From: Rhyzopertha dominica
Lineage: Eukaryota > Arthropoda > Insecta > Coleoptera > Bostrichidae
Direction: 5' to 3'
Length of the DNA: 64,000 bases
Assembly (NCBI GenBank): GCA_025024175.1
Contig: QCXZ01000064.1
Span: 2,728,001-2,792,000, forward strand
The notes beneath the pieces are model-generated. The model saw nothing but the letters and a program-made list of their open reading frames with translations, searched no databases and was not told the DNA's origin. Position numbers and translations under genes: made by a program. Positions 12,291 to 24,360 of this stretch are shown here, in pieces (position 1 is the stretch's first letter; each line of letters begins with the position of its first letter).

Positions 12291-12734
12291 TCAGTTTTAA
12301 TTCAGTTTTATGTCGAGATGCTCTTCGAGTTTGTGTATAATCTTTTTATTACAAAAAATATAGCAATAATTATTTGTATTTTCTTGACTTACATTGAAGG
12401 TTCTTCATTTTCAAATACTAACATTTCGATTGATAGAATAGCATAATAATGAAGCCAGATTCCATCACGTCTTAGGATATTCATGCTATCACGCGAATCT
12501 CCAAACTTCTTCAGCATTTCTCAACATTAATAATCACGATGTGCGCAATTAGGGACTGGAAATACTCACATAAAATTGCAACAACTTGTCTACTAAACGA
12601 AGTTTCCTGAAAATGAAGCACCGCGGTACAAATACCCTCCCCTAAAGTAACTTTCAGAACTAGAAAAGTACATTCCAGAAGTACCAAAGTATCAACTAGC
12701 TTTTGTCAAAAACAGGTCAGTATAGATAACTATA

Positions 12735-13288
12735 CGGGGTCGCTACAAAGTATGGAACCAGCAGTATATTTCAGGTTCTCTTCGACCGATTGTTCTGAAA
12801 TTGTGCAAGGGCCTATGGGTATTACCATTTTTCCTTGACTGGTGATAATTTTCGTCTAGTTTGATCAATTTATTGCGAATCGGGTACCCAAAAAAACATG
12901 ATTCCGTGAAAAATGCTGTATTTTATCATATTTACCTTACTTACATCCTGGCAGTAATGCAGCCTCGAGTAAAAATTCTCTAATGTTCTTTGTAGCATAT
13001 TTGGAGGTATATGTTTTGAATTTCTGCCTTGATTCTTCCTTTTAAATCTTCTGCAGTGTGATACATTTTTGAAATCAGTAAAAGAATATGCTTTTCAATG
13101 ATGTTCCTTTTGACCTCCCCTTCCCATTGAAAAAAAATGCAACTTGCGCCCATATCGCGAGTTGACAGGGAGTTGAAAAAATCCAGAAAATGTATCTTAA
13201 TTACTCATAGGCCCATACACAATTTCAGAAAAATCGATCTAACAGAACTTGAAATATCCTGCTGGTTTCATACTTTGTAGCGACCCCG
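12735..13288. mobile_element. 554-bp MITE with intact TIRs and TA target duplication
   Basis: The left end (CGGGGTCGCTACAAAGTATG...) and the right end (...CATACTTTGTAGCGACCCCG) are near-perfect inverted repeats for about 50 bases, continuing through ACCAGCAG and TTTCAGGTTCT. A TA flanks each side (12733-12734 and 13289-13290). No coding capacity. Internal blocks, such as the one containing TTGATCAATTTATTGCGAAT, recur in the DD41D element at 37872-41243, which has the same TIRs, so this is an internal-deletion derivative mobilised by that transposase type. Confidence 0.9.
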
Positions 13289-13339
13289 TATGTTCAGGGT
13301 AAGGGGCATATTAGAAGAAAAATGGAGATGGCACGAAGA

Positions 13340-13600
13340 TGTTCTCATTATCTCATTTAAATAGACTTGAAGGAACTGTTTGATATGATAAATCGACAGT
13401 CTATACCAGTAATCCCGGTAAAATAAAAGAAAGACGATAACTTTAAAATAATTATCACACGTGTAATAAAGAATAATAGATAGTAAAGCAAAAATTTTGC
13501 TTACCCTGGGACATGCAGATGACCTGGTGGTAATAACTAATAAGAGAAAATCAGGAAGACTTAAGGAATGGCTGCCTCCAAAGTTACTATAACAAGTTTG
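13340..13600 (+). pseudogene. Reverse transcriptase relic (LINE), very decayed
   Basis: In shifting frames on the plus strand I read KELFDMINRQSI near 13360 (like the first catalytic block of RTs) and, near 13515, HADDLVVITNKRKSG, which resembles the ADD catalytic box and its hydrophobic follow-on in RTE-like LINEs. Stops and shifts are many. Spacing fits an RT core with deletions. The call rests on two short motifs only. Confidence 0.35.
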
Positions 13601-13919
13601 AGAAACACAGAAAGCAATATTGTACAAATGTTGGCCAAAGCTAACATAACATCTAGAGGGAAATACTATCTCAGAAACACGTGGAATTACATACCTACAT
13701 GGAAGCTATATACTGCAAAAAGCATGGAAAATTAACGACAAGACGCTCAAACTAGGAAATCCGTGCTATACTTGGAGAACATCTACGAAGAAAATAATCG
13801 AAAAATCAAATAATTATGGCCATGAATTGCAAAAGACAAAACAATAAATAAGAAGGCTCCAGATATGTACAATTTTAGACAGGAACTCATCAAACTACTT
13901 CACATGTGCTTTTTACTGC

Positions 13920-14195
13920 GATCTGCACTTTCTAAATACAAAATTTTATCTAATTTATTAAGTATAAGTACTATCAGCAATTCAATTTTTCAGAAGGGCC
14001 TTGCACATAAGGCAAACACAACTTGATCGAGAATTTATTTGGTTTGGACGAGCATTTTTATTAAAAGCTCACCAAATATTCATATTACTATAACCATTTC
14101 TTACTAGCGCTGGTAAAGATAATACATTTCTTGTTTCTTGTTTGGTTTGAAATTTGTTGATCTCTAACAAATAACGTCCTTAAAGACTATTCTTT
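13920..14195 (-). pseudogene. Penelope-like element fragment, linker region
   Basis: This stretch aligns with 2350-2640 of the first PLE in the same strand sense: shared strings include GGCCTTGCACATAAGGCAAAC (against GGCCTTGTACATAAGGCAAAC) and CTAACAAATAACGTCCTTA. It covers the linker between RT and GIY-YIG (the LPYVQGLSEKL region). Ends are truncated. It faces the plus-strand fragment at 15095-15740 of the same PLE family. Confidence 0.75.
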
Positions 14196-14499
14196 TGAAT
14201 GGAAGTGTGTCTTTCAATGTCCTTAAACAGTCTCCGATGAACTTTTCTAAAGAGCCACGGTCCCTTATTCAATGGTTTCCAAAAAGATGTACCATTGTGG
14301 ACCTTGAAAATGAAACGTACTCTTCTGGGTTTGCGTCAAAACTCATAAAACTAGGTAGTGTTCTTCACCACAAGATGACACCATTAGCATCCATCAGCAA
14401 TACCTATATGTTCTATTAAAACCCTCCTACTTCGTTTCATTATCAAAGTCAACGATTATACTGCAAAACTTTCATGGCATCCTTTGTATCTTATGCATG

Positions 14500-14860
14500 G
14501 AGCCAGCCAGATCTACACGAACNTCGCTTACACGGCAACGCCGCTTTGNAAGCCGGCATAAAAGCAGACAGTACGGCGCTGGTTTCTTGAATGTCGTTAC
14601 GTCACAAGTAATGAATGGAGGCATGCCGGTACGCATTATCCTCGCCTGTCGCCAGGGTTATGACATCTGATGCATCAAGTGTTGGATACGCACGTGTTTG
14701 ACATTCTGAGTGGTTTGTTGACTGGGAACCTGATGCGGCCAAGATCATTTCAGATACTGAAGATAAATGGTGTAATAATAAACTTGATTGTTTGTGCCTT
14801 TTGTCTTCTCTGCGTGCGCGATTATTCAGACCGGTAATCGAAAAATGATCAAAATTGTCA
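14500..14860 (+). other. GC-richer patch with LTR-like signals
   Basis: Composition is more balanced than the flanks. On the plus strand there is a TATA-like GGCATAAAAGC near 14560 and, about 210 bp downstream, a polyadenylation-like AATAATAAAC near 14780 followed by a T/G-rich stretch. This spacing would suit a solo LTR, but no coding region, primer-binding site or paired LTR is seen, and boundaries are not defined. It might equally be host promoter DNA. N calls are present at 14523 and 14549. Confidence 0.2.
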
Positions 14861-15094
14861 CTGCTAGGTTGGTTTAGAAAATAAACTGTCTATTTGCAAA
14901 CTGATACTAGCCCCTTCTTACCAATTTCCCAAGAACATTTTTTTAAATTTTAAATCAAAGTTTCTTTTTTGATTGTTTGAAATAGTTCATATTTAGGTCA
15001 CTGTTTAAGAAAGGAAAATGGTATCATATTAAAAATGCTTTCAGCGCCCATAATATTAGATAATATGTTTTTGGAAAACCAACATACACACACA

Positions 15095-15740
15095 GATATT
15101 TACATACCACATCTCACCACCCTCCCATTCAAAAGAATAACCATATAAGGACGTTATTTGTTAGAGCATAAAGAATCTTAGATGAAAGTTCTTTACAAAA
15201 TAAAATATATCATCTTAGATCAGCGCTAGTGAGAAATGGTCTTAGCATAAGAATATTTGATCAATTTTTAATAAAGGTGCTCTTCCAAATCAAATAAATT
15301 CTTATGGGCAAGGCCTTTCGGAAAAATTAAAGAGGATACCTAGAAAGCATGATATTTACTAAAGATAAAGTACACTTCTAAGGTAAAGGGCTATTAGGCT
15401 GCAATAGATAGATATATCTTCCGTAGCAGAACACACTGGACTAAGTTTTACATAGAAATAAATATTATTACAAACTGTATAAGATACAGAAATTTCTAAA
15501 AATACTAATAACTTTAATAGGGATAGTGCAGATGGGAGATATTTTGTAGTTTTCTTCTATCAAGTAGTAGTATATCTAGTATGTAGTTCCTTTCTCGTGG
15601 GTAGGTTTAAATGTAATCAGATCCGCAAGCTGTTTCTTTTCAAAGTTTCAAAATTTTGTTTGAGTTCGTTTCAGACGATTTTTTTAGGTATCTTCTGTGA
15701 CAAAAATTACAGGTGTAATCGAAACGCTAGAGTAATAATT
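15095..15740 (+). pseudogene. Penelope-like element 3' part with hammerhead-like end
   Basis: Shares with the 1.8-3.5 kb PLE, in opposite orientation, the strings CACCACCCTCCCATTCAAAA, AAGGACGTTATTTGTTAGAG, GGCCTTTCGGAAAAATTAAA and the terminal stem-loop ATTACAGGTGTAATCGAAAC (15707-15725). It covers the end of RT, a shortened linker, remnants of the GIY-YIG part (CATAGAAATAAATATTATTACAAAC) and the ribozyme-like terminus. Deletions remove the GVYKI segment. No open frame survives. Confidence 0.75.
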
Positions 15741-17060
15741 TTGGTCTGTATTTTATAGTGCAGCGATCTTTCCGAAAATCTGTTATCTAAGATTTCGAGA
15801 GCTGTTTTAATCAGTTTCATTTAATTCGCCAAAATGATGCAACCCGGTTTGCAATTACTTTCTAATTTCAGGATTTTTGTTTGTCTTTGTTTCACTGTTC
15901 CATATTATAGGTACTTATTTATTGATTTGTAATCCAACGATCGAAAAAAAAACCAATAATGATCAAAGTGGATATGAAAAGAAACGAAATTTAATTCTGC
16001 TTCTATCAGTGATTTAGTAATTATACCTTGCCATTTGAAAAAATGAAGTTATTGGCTTTGAAGTTTGTTATATTTTTTATTTCGCAGCTGTATAAAATGT
16101 TAAGGTACGCTTAATAATTTGCCAATTACACCTAAGCGATTATTAATAAAGTGACCGTTAAATTTGATAAGCTATCGAAAACATTAAAATAATAAAGTTA
16201 GTGTACAATTCCGGTACAACTTAAAGAGTGGCCACTATGTATATAGGTGTCACTTACTTTATGAGTTATGAGTAGAGAACAATAAAACTAACTTTTAAAG
16301 TGATGTTAAATGTTAATGCATGCATTATGATGTATACATATGACAACCATCAAGTAGAGAGAGCTGCATTAAATTATCATTGTTTAGACCAAACACTTGA
16401 GGAAAGTGCAAAAAACGAAACCTTTTGGAGCACTTGGAGATTAGAGATGCACCTCACCAGAAAGAAAGAATGACAAATATACAGAAAGAAGTAATGAAAA
16501 ATTAAAAAAACGGAACGTGTCTGTATGAATAGTATCCAGTGAAAAGTTGCCTATGAATCTGTACCCACGTTAATTGCCTAAAACAACCCTTTTTTGTTTT
16601 CTAAATGTGCAATTCGTTTACGTCCCATTGACACCCTAATAACATGTAAAACAAACTTGGAAATGTTGTATCTGAGTTATCGTTTTTTAGCGCATCAGAT
16701 TTGCCCTTGCGGATAGGGATTATAAAATACGTCAAAGTTTCCTCGGAACTCATTAAATCCCCTGACCACAAGCCGCCTGCGACTTCAGAGAAACCTAAAC
16801 GATAACAAATGCAACTGCGTTTGGGCCGGACGTGAAAAACAAGCTATCTGTCAAAGCATCAGCTTCTTCAAAGCCAACGCAGCTGGGCGTAGCACATGTT
16901 TCCGTATTTTTGTGAACTGGGGATGCAGATCCCACGGGGTGAAGGTCCTCGGTGAAGTAAAATTCCCAGTTCCATGTGGATACCGTGCAAAATGCGAAGA
17001 AAAAGACAACGAAAACACCCTTTTACACAGCTTGTGCTGAGCTGTCATAAAAGTTTTTAA
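15741..17060. other. Unrecognised DNA; GC-richer patch at 16690-17060
   Basis: 15741-16690 is AT-rich with nothing recognisable. At 16690-17060 the composition rises and frames stay open on both strands over short spans: plus-strand text reads CGYRAKCEEKDNENTLLHSLC near 16980-17040 and, in another frame, KSPDHKPPATSEKPKR near 16750. The Cys/His spacing at the end is reminiscent of zinc-binding tails of some R2/RTE-type elements, but I cannot assign it. Confidence 0.25.
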
Positions 17061-17221
17061 GCAAGCTCGAGCCTAGCACGTGCGAATTTGAGATCTTTAC
17101 AGATTAATGAACTCGCTAACAACAGTAAAATGTTGTTTATTTAAATATACAATAAATTCCACAAAAAATGTTACAACTCTGAGAGTGGCAAGTTTTTTAT
17201 TTTCTAACCTTTGTCAGAATT

Positions 17222-18720
17222 CCAATTTAGTAGTAAGTAGTAATAGTAGTAAGTAGTTTATTAACGGTTAACCATTTTACAAAAGAATAAATCATACAGT
17301 ATATAGTACACAAGATGGTACATGCGATACATTCTAATTCCAATCCCAACTGAACATCAAAGAAACCAACAAATAAAAAAGAAAAACTACATGTGCAAGC
17401 TACATGCGAGGTACAAGCTGCCTCCTGATAGCAAGTAGTAATCACGTGGTAGGGACAAGGGAGCAAAAAAAGAATAGTTCGTGGAGTGATGTCCAATACG
17501 AAGCAAATGAAATGAGCGTGACCTGTTATAAGTGGAGAAGTCGATACAAAACAGTAGTTCCGGACAGTCAACATCACCAATAATCAATCTGCACAAAAAA
17601 GAAATCCTAGCAACAAATCTTCTATGCTTTAGTAATTGGATGTTTAAAATATTCATCACAACTGGATAATGAAATGATTCACGCGCGAACGAGAGCCTGA
17701 AGCCACACCGTCTCAAGAATCTCCTCTGCACCTGCTCCAGCGCATCAATATCACAATCATAATATGGAGACCAAACCACACTAGCATATTCAAGGCCAGA
17801 ACGAATCAGTGAACAGAAGAGCGTCCTAAAAGATCTTATCGAGAAATCAGCTGAATAAGGAAACAAGATTTCTATATCCCGTTGAATATTTTTTCATTAA
17901 ATGTGTCTTAAAAGTCAACTTGCTATCAAAATAAACACCAAGGTCCCTAATGACCTCAACTCCACCAACCAATGCACCATTAACAGAATACTCAAATAAT
18001 ATACTATAGATAAAAGTCTTTAAAACGTAATCACATAATATTTATCTGTATTCAGAACCAGGCCATTAGTGCTGGTTCATTCAAGAAAACTAGTGAGATC
18101 ATCCTGAAGTCTACACTGAAGAATTAAAGAATTGCATGCCATAATTTTTTTTAAATCATCCGCAAACATTAAGAAATTACAGTACTTCACCACGGTATGC
18201 AAATCATTCACAAAGAGGTCAAAAAAAATTGGACCACAATGAGACCCCTGTGGAACTCCAGAGGTCACATCTATACCTCTGGAAAAATATTGATTTAACT
18301 TTACATATTGTGTTCTACCCTCCAGGAAGCTACCCAACCAAGACACTACTCCGTCCCCAAACCCTATTGCTGAGAGTTTTGCTTTCAGCAAGGCATGACC
18401 AACCTTATCGAACGCCTTCGAAAAATCAGTATGCACACTATCCGCTTGACACCTTTCGTCGAATGCATTCTGCAAAAAAATTCTGATAAACCAGCAGATT
18501 TGAAACAGTGGGAAGCCATGTTGCTCTGGTATGATATATCGTCTTACGGCCCATCCAATCTGGATTGATATAATTTTATCAAATAACTTAGGCATTGCAG
18601 ATTGAATACACACCCCTCGATAGTTGGAAATATTTCCTCTATCTCCAGATTTGTGAATTGGTATAAGATAACTGTCCTTCCAATAATAATTTATGTTATA
18701 TGCGCGAAACAAATATGGCT
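17222..18720 (-). pseudogene. Jockey-supergroup LINE, RT and 3' UTR, decayed
   Basis: Leftward from 18712: YLIPIHKSGDRGNISNYRGV, MPKLFDKIIS, HTDFSKAFDKVGHALLKAKL, the box [20 protein letters not shown] and catalytic FLMFADDLK, all in one 211-codon frame ending at 18077. A second frame (17866-17387) has LIRSGLEYASVVWSPYYD and ALEQVQRRFLRRCGF, the usual post-RT motif. The intervening 200 bp needs other frames. The 3' UTR ends in a short TAGTAGTAAG-type repeat (about 17229-17258) acting as the tail. It is a different lineage from family B at 10.6 kb. Confidence 0.88.
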
Positions 18721-18829
18721 TATCTTGAAAATAAAATATCTGTATTCAAAACGTAGTCGATATGAATTAGATGAGTAGGTATAAACTCCATTTAAAGCCC
18801 CTCATCCAGAGCGGTTGTCCTTTAGTCTC

Positions 18830-19250
18830 ATTTTTCATAAAATACAGAAGATCATTACTACACATGATAAAAAGTTTAAAGCATTGCTTCCTTCTGGAGT
18901 TACGCTTAAAGAAGATCCAANTCAAGAGGATATAGCTANTAATCAAAGAAAATCATCAAANCATTAAAAGTCTGANATTTATCTGAAACCCGAGAACGGA
19001 AATAAAATTGTGCTACTGGATGAACCAGAATATTTCAAATGACTTGTTAGAAAACGGTTCATATAACAAACTACCTCGGAATCCATTGTCAAAATTAACT
19101 CCAAACAAATTAATTATTGGTAAATGTCACAATATCATTACACCTGCCTTGAAATATAAATAACAAGTTTGAAACCCAACTATGCCAAATACATAAAACA
19201 GGTATTTACTCATCCCCTTCCATGATTTCAAAGATTTAAGAACATTATTT
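18830..19250 (+). pseudogene. Penelope-like RT, N-terminal part
   Basis: In two plus-strand frames I read YLKPENGNKIVLLDEPEYFK and then NDLLENGSYNKLPRNPLSKL, matching the conserved N-terminal PLE segment in which a KGNKIVILDK-like motif is followed by a YxxLxxNP motif. Upstream FHKIQKIITTHDKKFKALLP fits the preceding helical region. The YGLPKIHK motif expected next is not found. N calls at 18921-18976 affect the frame. Confidence 0.6.
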
Positions 19251-21059
19251 ACTTATGACGATACAGCACAAAAACAGATTGTAGATATAACCATTTTATC
19301 TTTACCAAGAATATAAATTTATTAAAATTTCCTTTGAATTTGTGCTTACCAAAGGATTATAATGCATCCCAAAACCGCGAGAAGCATCATGAAACCTAAT
19401 GAAGAAAGATACTACAAAGAAGATGTCCCTTCCAAATATAAAAAGTGAGGATGTCCCAGTCAAAAAATTGAAGTTCGAATAAAAGAGAGCATGTAATATT
19501 GGACTCAATGTTGACCAGTTTGAAGAAAAGACAAGAAGAGTTCTGTGCGAAAAAATAGTGTTTACCACCGATTTTTTCTGTTACTTCCCATCACTTGACT
19601 TTAATGTTGCNNACCCCTATAATCTTTTTAATAATAGTGCGCCTAAATTTAAACCCTTCAAAATGTAACTGACACGCCGCATCTATTAAGGATGTTATAC
19701 AATGGACCTTAATTGAGTGTCTTGCCTTTCCGTGCAGGAGGGAGTGAGATAGCAGAAGAGATAAGGGTTCTTTATGGAATCGCTACGACTAGCCTCTTGG
19801 AGAGTTATCTTAATTGGTGCTTTGACGTGTAAAAATAGATTTCAAAGGGAAGGTACGCATCTAACAATGTCTTATTCAACCTAATATATATCCGAAGCTT
19901 TACGCTGTTGCCCGGTGGTAATTTAGGGTGAGAAGAAGTGATAAAATTTGTCACGTAAAAGGTGTTGACTGGGTGGTTGTCTAAGTATGAACATGTCAGG
20001 GCAAGCAGTAAGACATATTGCCATTAACATAAATTCAGATTCTTCTCGACATTCGTGTCTTTAAACTCTGATCGCTTTGAAATTAAAATAAAAGATGTAA
20101 ATCGACTTTTTTCTTGTTTTCTCGTTTTCTGTTTTTAATTTCTACAAAAATAATCCAATTTTAACGAAACTTGGTGGGCCAAGAACTTTTAGAATACTTA
20201 CAAAGCATTAAACGATTCCCATAGACGAATCTTCAATGACCACTTGGAATTTCCGAATACCTTCAATGATGCAGCCGTAAAATGCAAAATACCCCTAACC
20301 ACAAGTGTAAATTGTCACCTTTTACGATAAGCATCAATTTTGTCTACAAACTCTTTGACAACGAAAAAATAACGTGTTGTGTAAAAATTTAAAAAAGTAC
20401 TTGTCCGAAACTGTGCAAAACGCGCTCTGTCAATAGTGCTACACACCAACTTCCTCTTGAAGCTGAAAACACTGTTTAAAAATGTTGTCATTTAATCTAC
20501 TGCAGGGTAGGAGACAATACAAACTGCTGGCAAGTGTAGAATTTTCCCAATACTAAGACGTTAAGGCTCTACATGCTTTATGCAGGATAAAATCCGTATT
20601 TTTGTTTTATCTGAGCGCTTAAATTATTTCTCTCGGGAGTTGTCATCGTACTTTTTCGAAATTCACACTGACTTTTGCCGAAAAAAAATAAAAAGGTGCA
20701 AAAACAAAATTAAGATTAAAACAACCAAAAATAAGACGAGAGCACCAGAGAAAATTTAATTTTGATACGCAAAACATTTGTTCTTTTCTTTACGCAGCAA
20801 AAATAATGAATTTTTGTTGCATAAAATATGAACAATTTTAGCACCGAGGGATTTAACCTTTAAAGCTTTGTGGGGCGGAGTTTCGCGCTCGCAAACTATG
20901 CAGATGTACCCCTTGTTACAATCCTTTCATAATTTGCAGACGGATCATTGTGGTCGTAAATTATCTGTATCTGTCACAACTTTTGTTTTTATCACTAGGA
21001 AAATCTTAGATGTTACTCGAAGGTTTTAGTTTTGCATACACACGCGGAAAAAGTACTTT
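19251..21059. other. No supportable gene
   Basis: AT-rich, with two N calls near 19611. Short open frames exist but none resembles a known protein, and no terminal repeat or RNA gene was seen. Confidence 0.4.
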
Positions 21060-22335
21060 TGGGGGTTAAAAAAGGAAAATTGCTATACATAGGTGTGTGA
21101 AATAAATTTTGCATCAATTGTGCAAAGGCAGAGAACAATCCCAATGCAGAGCACAGATGCACAAAAAATTGGAAAGGAATATCTACTTGACTGGAATCCG
21201 ATATAATTGCTGAAAGTTTCAAAGTATTGATATGCACGGACTGAAGTATGTAAAACTGGTAGGTGACAGCGACAGACTTTTGACCGCAACAACTTACGGA
21301 CCACAACTAATTCGCCAAATGCACAAACCATCTGCTGAGAAACTGTCTCAGAATTGCATCAAATGGCAACAAGTCGTTTAAGTTCGACAAAAAATAAGGT
21401 TTACCTGTGAAGCTACGGAAAAGTTTGAGATCTAACATAGAGCGAATGAGAGGAGCAATAAAGAAAGCCTTAAATTTCAGGAAAACAGAGGATGTTGCGT
21501 TTAATGAACAATTGGCAGGGTTATCCAGAGACACTGAAAATTGCCCAAGACATTTATTTGGTGATCATAAGGATTGTGAAAATTACTTTTGCACAGAACC
21601 AAAACCAAACGAAGAGAACTTCATTTCTGAGATGGACGAATGTGGTTTGCTTGGCGATTAACTGACATGCTCTAAAAGCTTAAGTGCAAATTGTTCATAA
21701 CCTTTTATTAAACATTACTAGCAACGCAACAGGGACAAATAATTCATCGAAAAATTGCCAAACGAACCCCCGGAAAATTTACAAAAAAAGATATGAACCG
21801 TATTCCTAAGCGGAAACGAGATAAAGCTTGTAGAAGACTTATCGCAGATGATCAACCACAAAAAAAGAAAACCAAGTCTATTGGTCCCGATTCAGATCAT
21901 GGCCAAGTCAACAATGAATCTGATGAAGAAGATGTCATCGATGATGACTATAAAGAGCAGCAAATCGGAGAACTGCTTCCAAAAACTTCAATAGGACTTG
22001 ATGAAATAGAAAAAGATAGCATAGGTCAATCTGCTAATCCGAGGTGATTCCAAGAACGATCATATAGATTAACTGCTTTCAATGTTGGTCGTGTTGTATT
22101 TCGGCGGAATCCCAATACCTACGACATTCTTGCTAAAAGTTTTTTTCATTCTCCCTTCAAAGGCAATAAATGTATGCGTTGGGGCAGTGAAGACTTGGCA
22201 AAAAAATTGAAATTTTAACTGGATATAAAATCAAAAACTCTGGTTTATTTGTGCACTGCAATCACCAATTTCTTGCTGCCAGTCTAATCAATGACACTGT
22301 CATTGTAGAAATTAAATATCCTAGCTCCATAATAG
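21060..22335 (+). pseudogene. Mutator-like transposase domain / YqaJ-nuclease domain gene, decayed
   Basis: In order on the plus strand: GVKKGKLLYIGV (21062), a zinc-knuckle-like CINCAKAENNPNAEHRC, KNWKGIST, LESDIIAESFKV, HGLKYVKLVGDSD (first Asp cluster of the Mutator-like domain) and TYGPQLIR. A frame at 21407-21661 follows with KLRKSLRSNIERMRGAIKKA and HLFGDHKDCENYFC. A lysine/acidic spacer (21793-22047) leads to NPNTYDILAKSFFHSPFKGN and, shifted, to NSGLFVHCNHQFLAASLIND and VIVEIKYPSS, the YqaJ-type exonuclease fold. Insect genomes hold many such two-domain genes of unknown role. Multiple stops and shifts break this copy, and the usual PDG before the nuclease VEIKCP-like motif is altered. 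Confidence 0.72.
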
Positions 22336-23899
22336 TTATCAAACATTACTGTATAAATATATTAACGGTAATTGCCATTTTTATACATTTTTTATGATTT
22401 TAACCGGCTTCTCTCTTTATGTACAAAAAAAATCGGCGATTACTATTATTAATAGTAAAAATTCACGTTTCTGAGTTTTTCAAATATATTCATAAACAAA
22501 ATCTATCTTGATTGTATTTTGTAATAAAATATACCATTACTTGCTTTACTTTTTTAAATTTTGATAAAAGTATTTTTCGTCAAAAAAGTTTCACTTGGGG
22601 GTAAAGGGTACAAGTCAGAGTTGTAGGAATGTAATAAATTTACTCGGTGTAAAATTAATTGCACGTAATTCAATTGAATTAAAAAAAGAGTTTCACCAGA
22701 AAAAGTAACTTTTGCCCAAATGACAAATTACCGTGCTCATAAACGGTCGGTCTGTGTGCAATATGCTGTCAATACTAGAGTGACAGCTTAGGGGGTCATA
22801 ACTTATCTTGCAGACCAATACTGCAGCTGCAATATAGTGACAGGCTTTGTCACGTCCACGTGGACTAATTATGTTACCGCCCTAAAAAATTTACTTGGCC
22901 CAAAACGTATGAACAGCTTTAAGAAACGCCCTCAAGAATAGTGTATTTCTTCAATTGCTTTTAGTGTTATCTTGTACATAACTTAAAATAATAGATAGGT
23001 ACTGAAAACTAGAGCATGCATAGAATATGACTTGATGAATGGGTTGTAAAAGAATAATGTTAGCTCTAAATCAAGAACCAAAATACGACGTGGCAAATTT
23101 CTGATTACTGTACAAATGAAGGCAGTAGTTTGGCGTTCTCTGTTTTAATTGGATAGATGACTAAATTTGATCACGTGTTCTTTTACTACGCTATTTCAAA
23201 CGAAAGCGTTCACTGGTGTATACACTAGCAACAATGTTCTTTTTGTGGCACCATTCGTACGACGGTCCGACCTTCCACTGTTTAATATAGCCCTGCACTT
23301 GGTAGTGAATGGAATTTTACGACTTCATTGTATGTTTAGTCTGTGATGGGTTTTATTGGCAGAAAACTGTATTTCTGACAGTTGAAGCCGACACTCGTTC
23401 TGCAAAAACTGTGTTAAAGCAGGAACTCGCCAGCGCACATGTTGCAAATGAGGTCTTCTGTTGAAAACTAAGCCGTTAATTCGTGTGCTTGCGGATGTTA
23501 CGGAATACTTAGCAGAACTGTTAAACTCTTGTGGATGTCTAAGAAGTCGTGGAGGGACAAACTTATAGCAATAAATAACTTGTTGGTGTCGATGTACTGT
23601 GTTATGTACTTTCGAAAAACGAAAAAAGAATTAAATAATTTATTCGTTCTGGTTGAATGGATATAGATACAGGAAATCTATTAAAAACGAAACAATCGTG
23701 AGGATAGCATAGTAGATAAGGATACTCCATTATAAGTGCTGGTTACAAAGAAACAATCAAAATTCTCAGAAAATTGGAAGAACACAATGAAATGTGTAAG
23801 AGAAAGCTACATATTTTTAAACATCTGAAGTAGAAGTAAGTAAAGCTACAAATAAAAAGCACAGAGATGAACAAAAAATTACGTCAGAACAAGTACCTA
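22336..23899. other. No supportable gene
   Basis: AT-rich and free of long open frames. A moderately GC-rich 23.2-23.6 kb section has no recognisable coding or terminal-repeat structure. Confidence 0.4.
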
Positions 23900-24360
23900 C
23901 ATAACATGGAATAACAAATATAAAAGTTCAATTTAGAGGCAGTAAAACTGGTACAATGTGCATTTCATCTGCTCCACAAAGCAGTGGATGAAGGAATAGA
24001 TTGCAGAATCAACAGTGCAATGATAAAAATATACCGCTCACTAAATAGGGCGTTAACACATAAAAAAATAAGATGACAAAAGTAACGGTATACAACTGAG
24101 AGCGTCAGAGATGAAATGTTATATATATGCCAAAAGGGTAACTACAGAATGGAAAGAAAAAAATTAGAAATTTAACAAATGATCGGAAATATAACCGACA
24201 AAACAAAATTTAGAAGAAAATGAGCTAAAATTGTTTGGGCCATTAGTGAGAATGAACGAAAAAGGGTTTCCATAGATTCCAATAGGAGTAGAGAAGAAAA
24301 GAAGAGAAAGACCACAGATTAAACCAAATATTCGAATGGTACACAGTAAAATCACGCCAA
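23900..24360 (+). pseudogene. LINE RT C-terminal relic, RTE-like
   Basis: Reading across frames: MIKIYRSLNRALT (near 24018; compare the KIYKTLIRPVL-like motif after RT), then TESVRDEMLYICQKGNYRME, NRQNKI, and LFGPLVRMNEKGFP followed by KKRRERPQ (24228-24330), which resembles the WFGHVxRM...RGRP tail of RTE-type LINEs. No catalytic box remains. The order of motifs supports the call more than any single one. Confidence 0.42.

Noticed and set aside
21013..21331. Two minus-strand open frames of 82-97 codons
   Set aside because: They are antisense to the legible Mutator-like domain on the plus strand.
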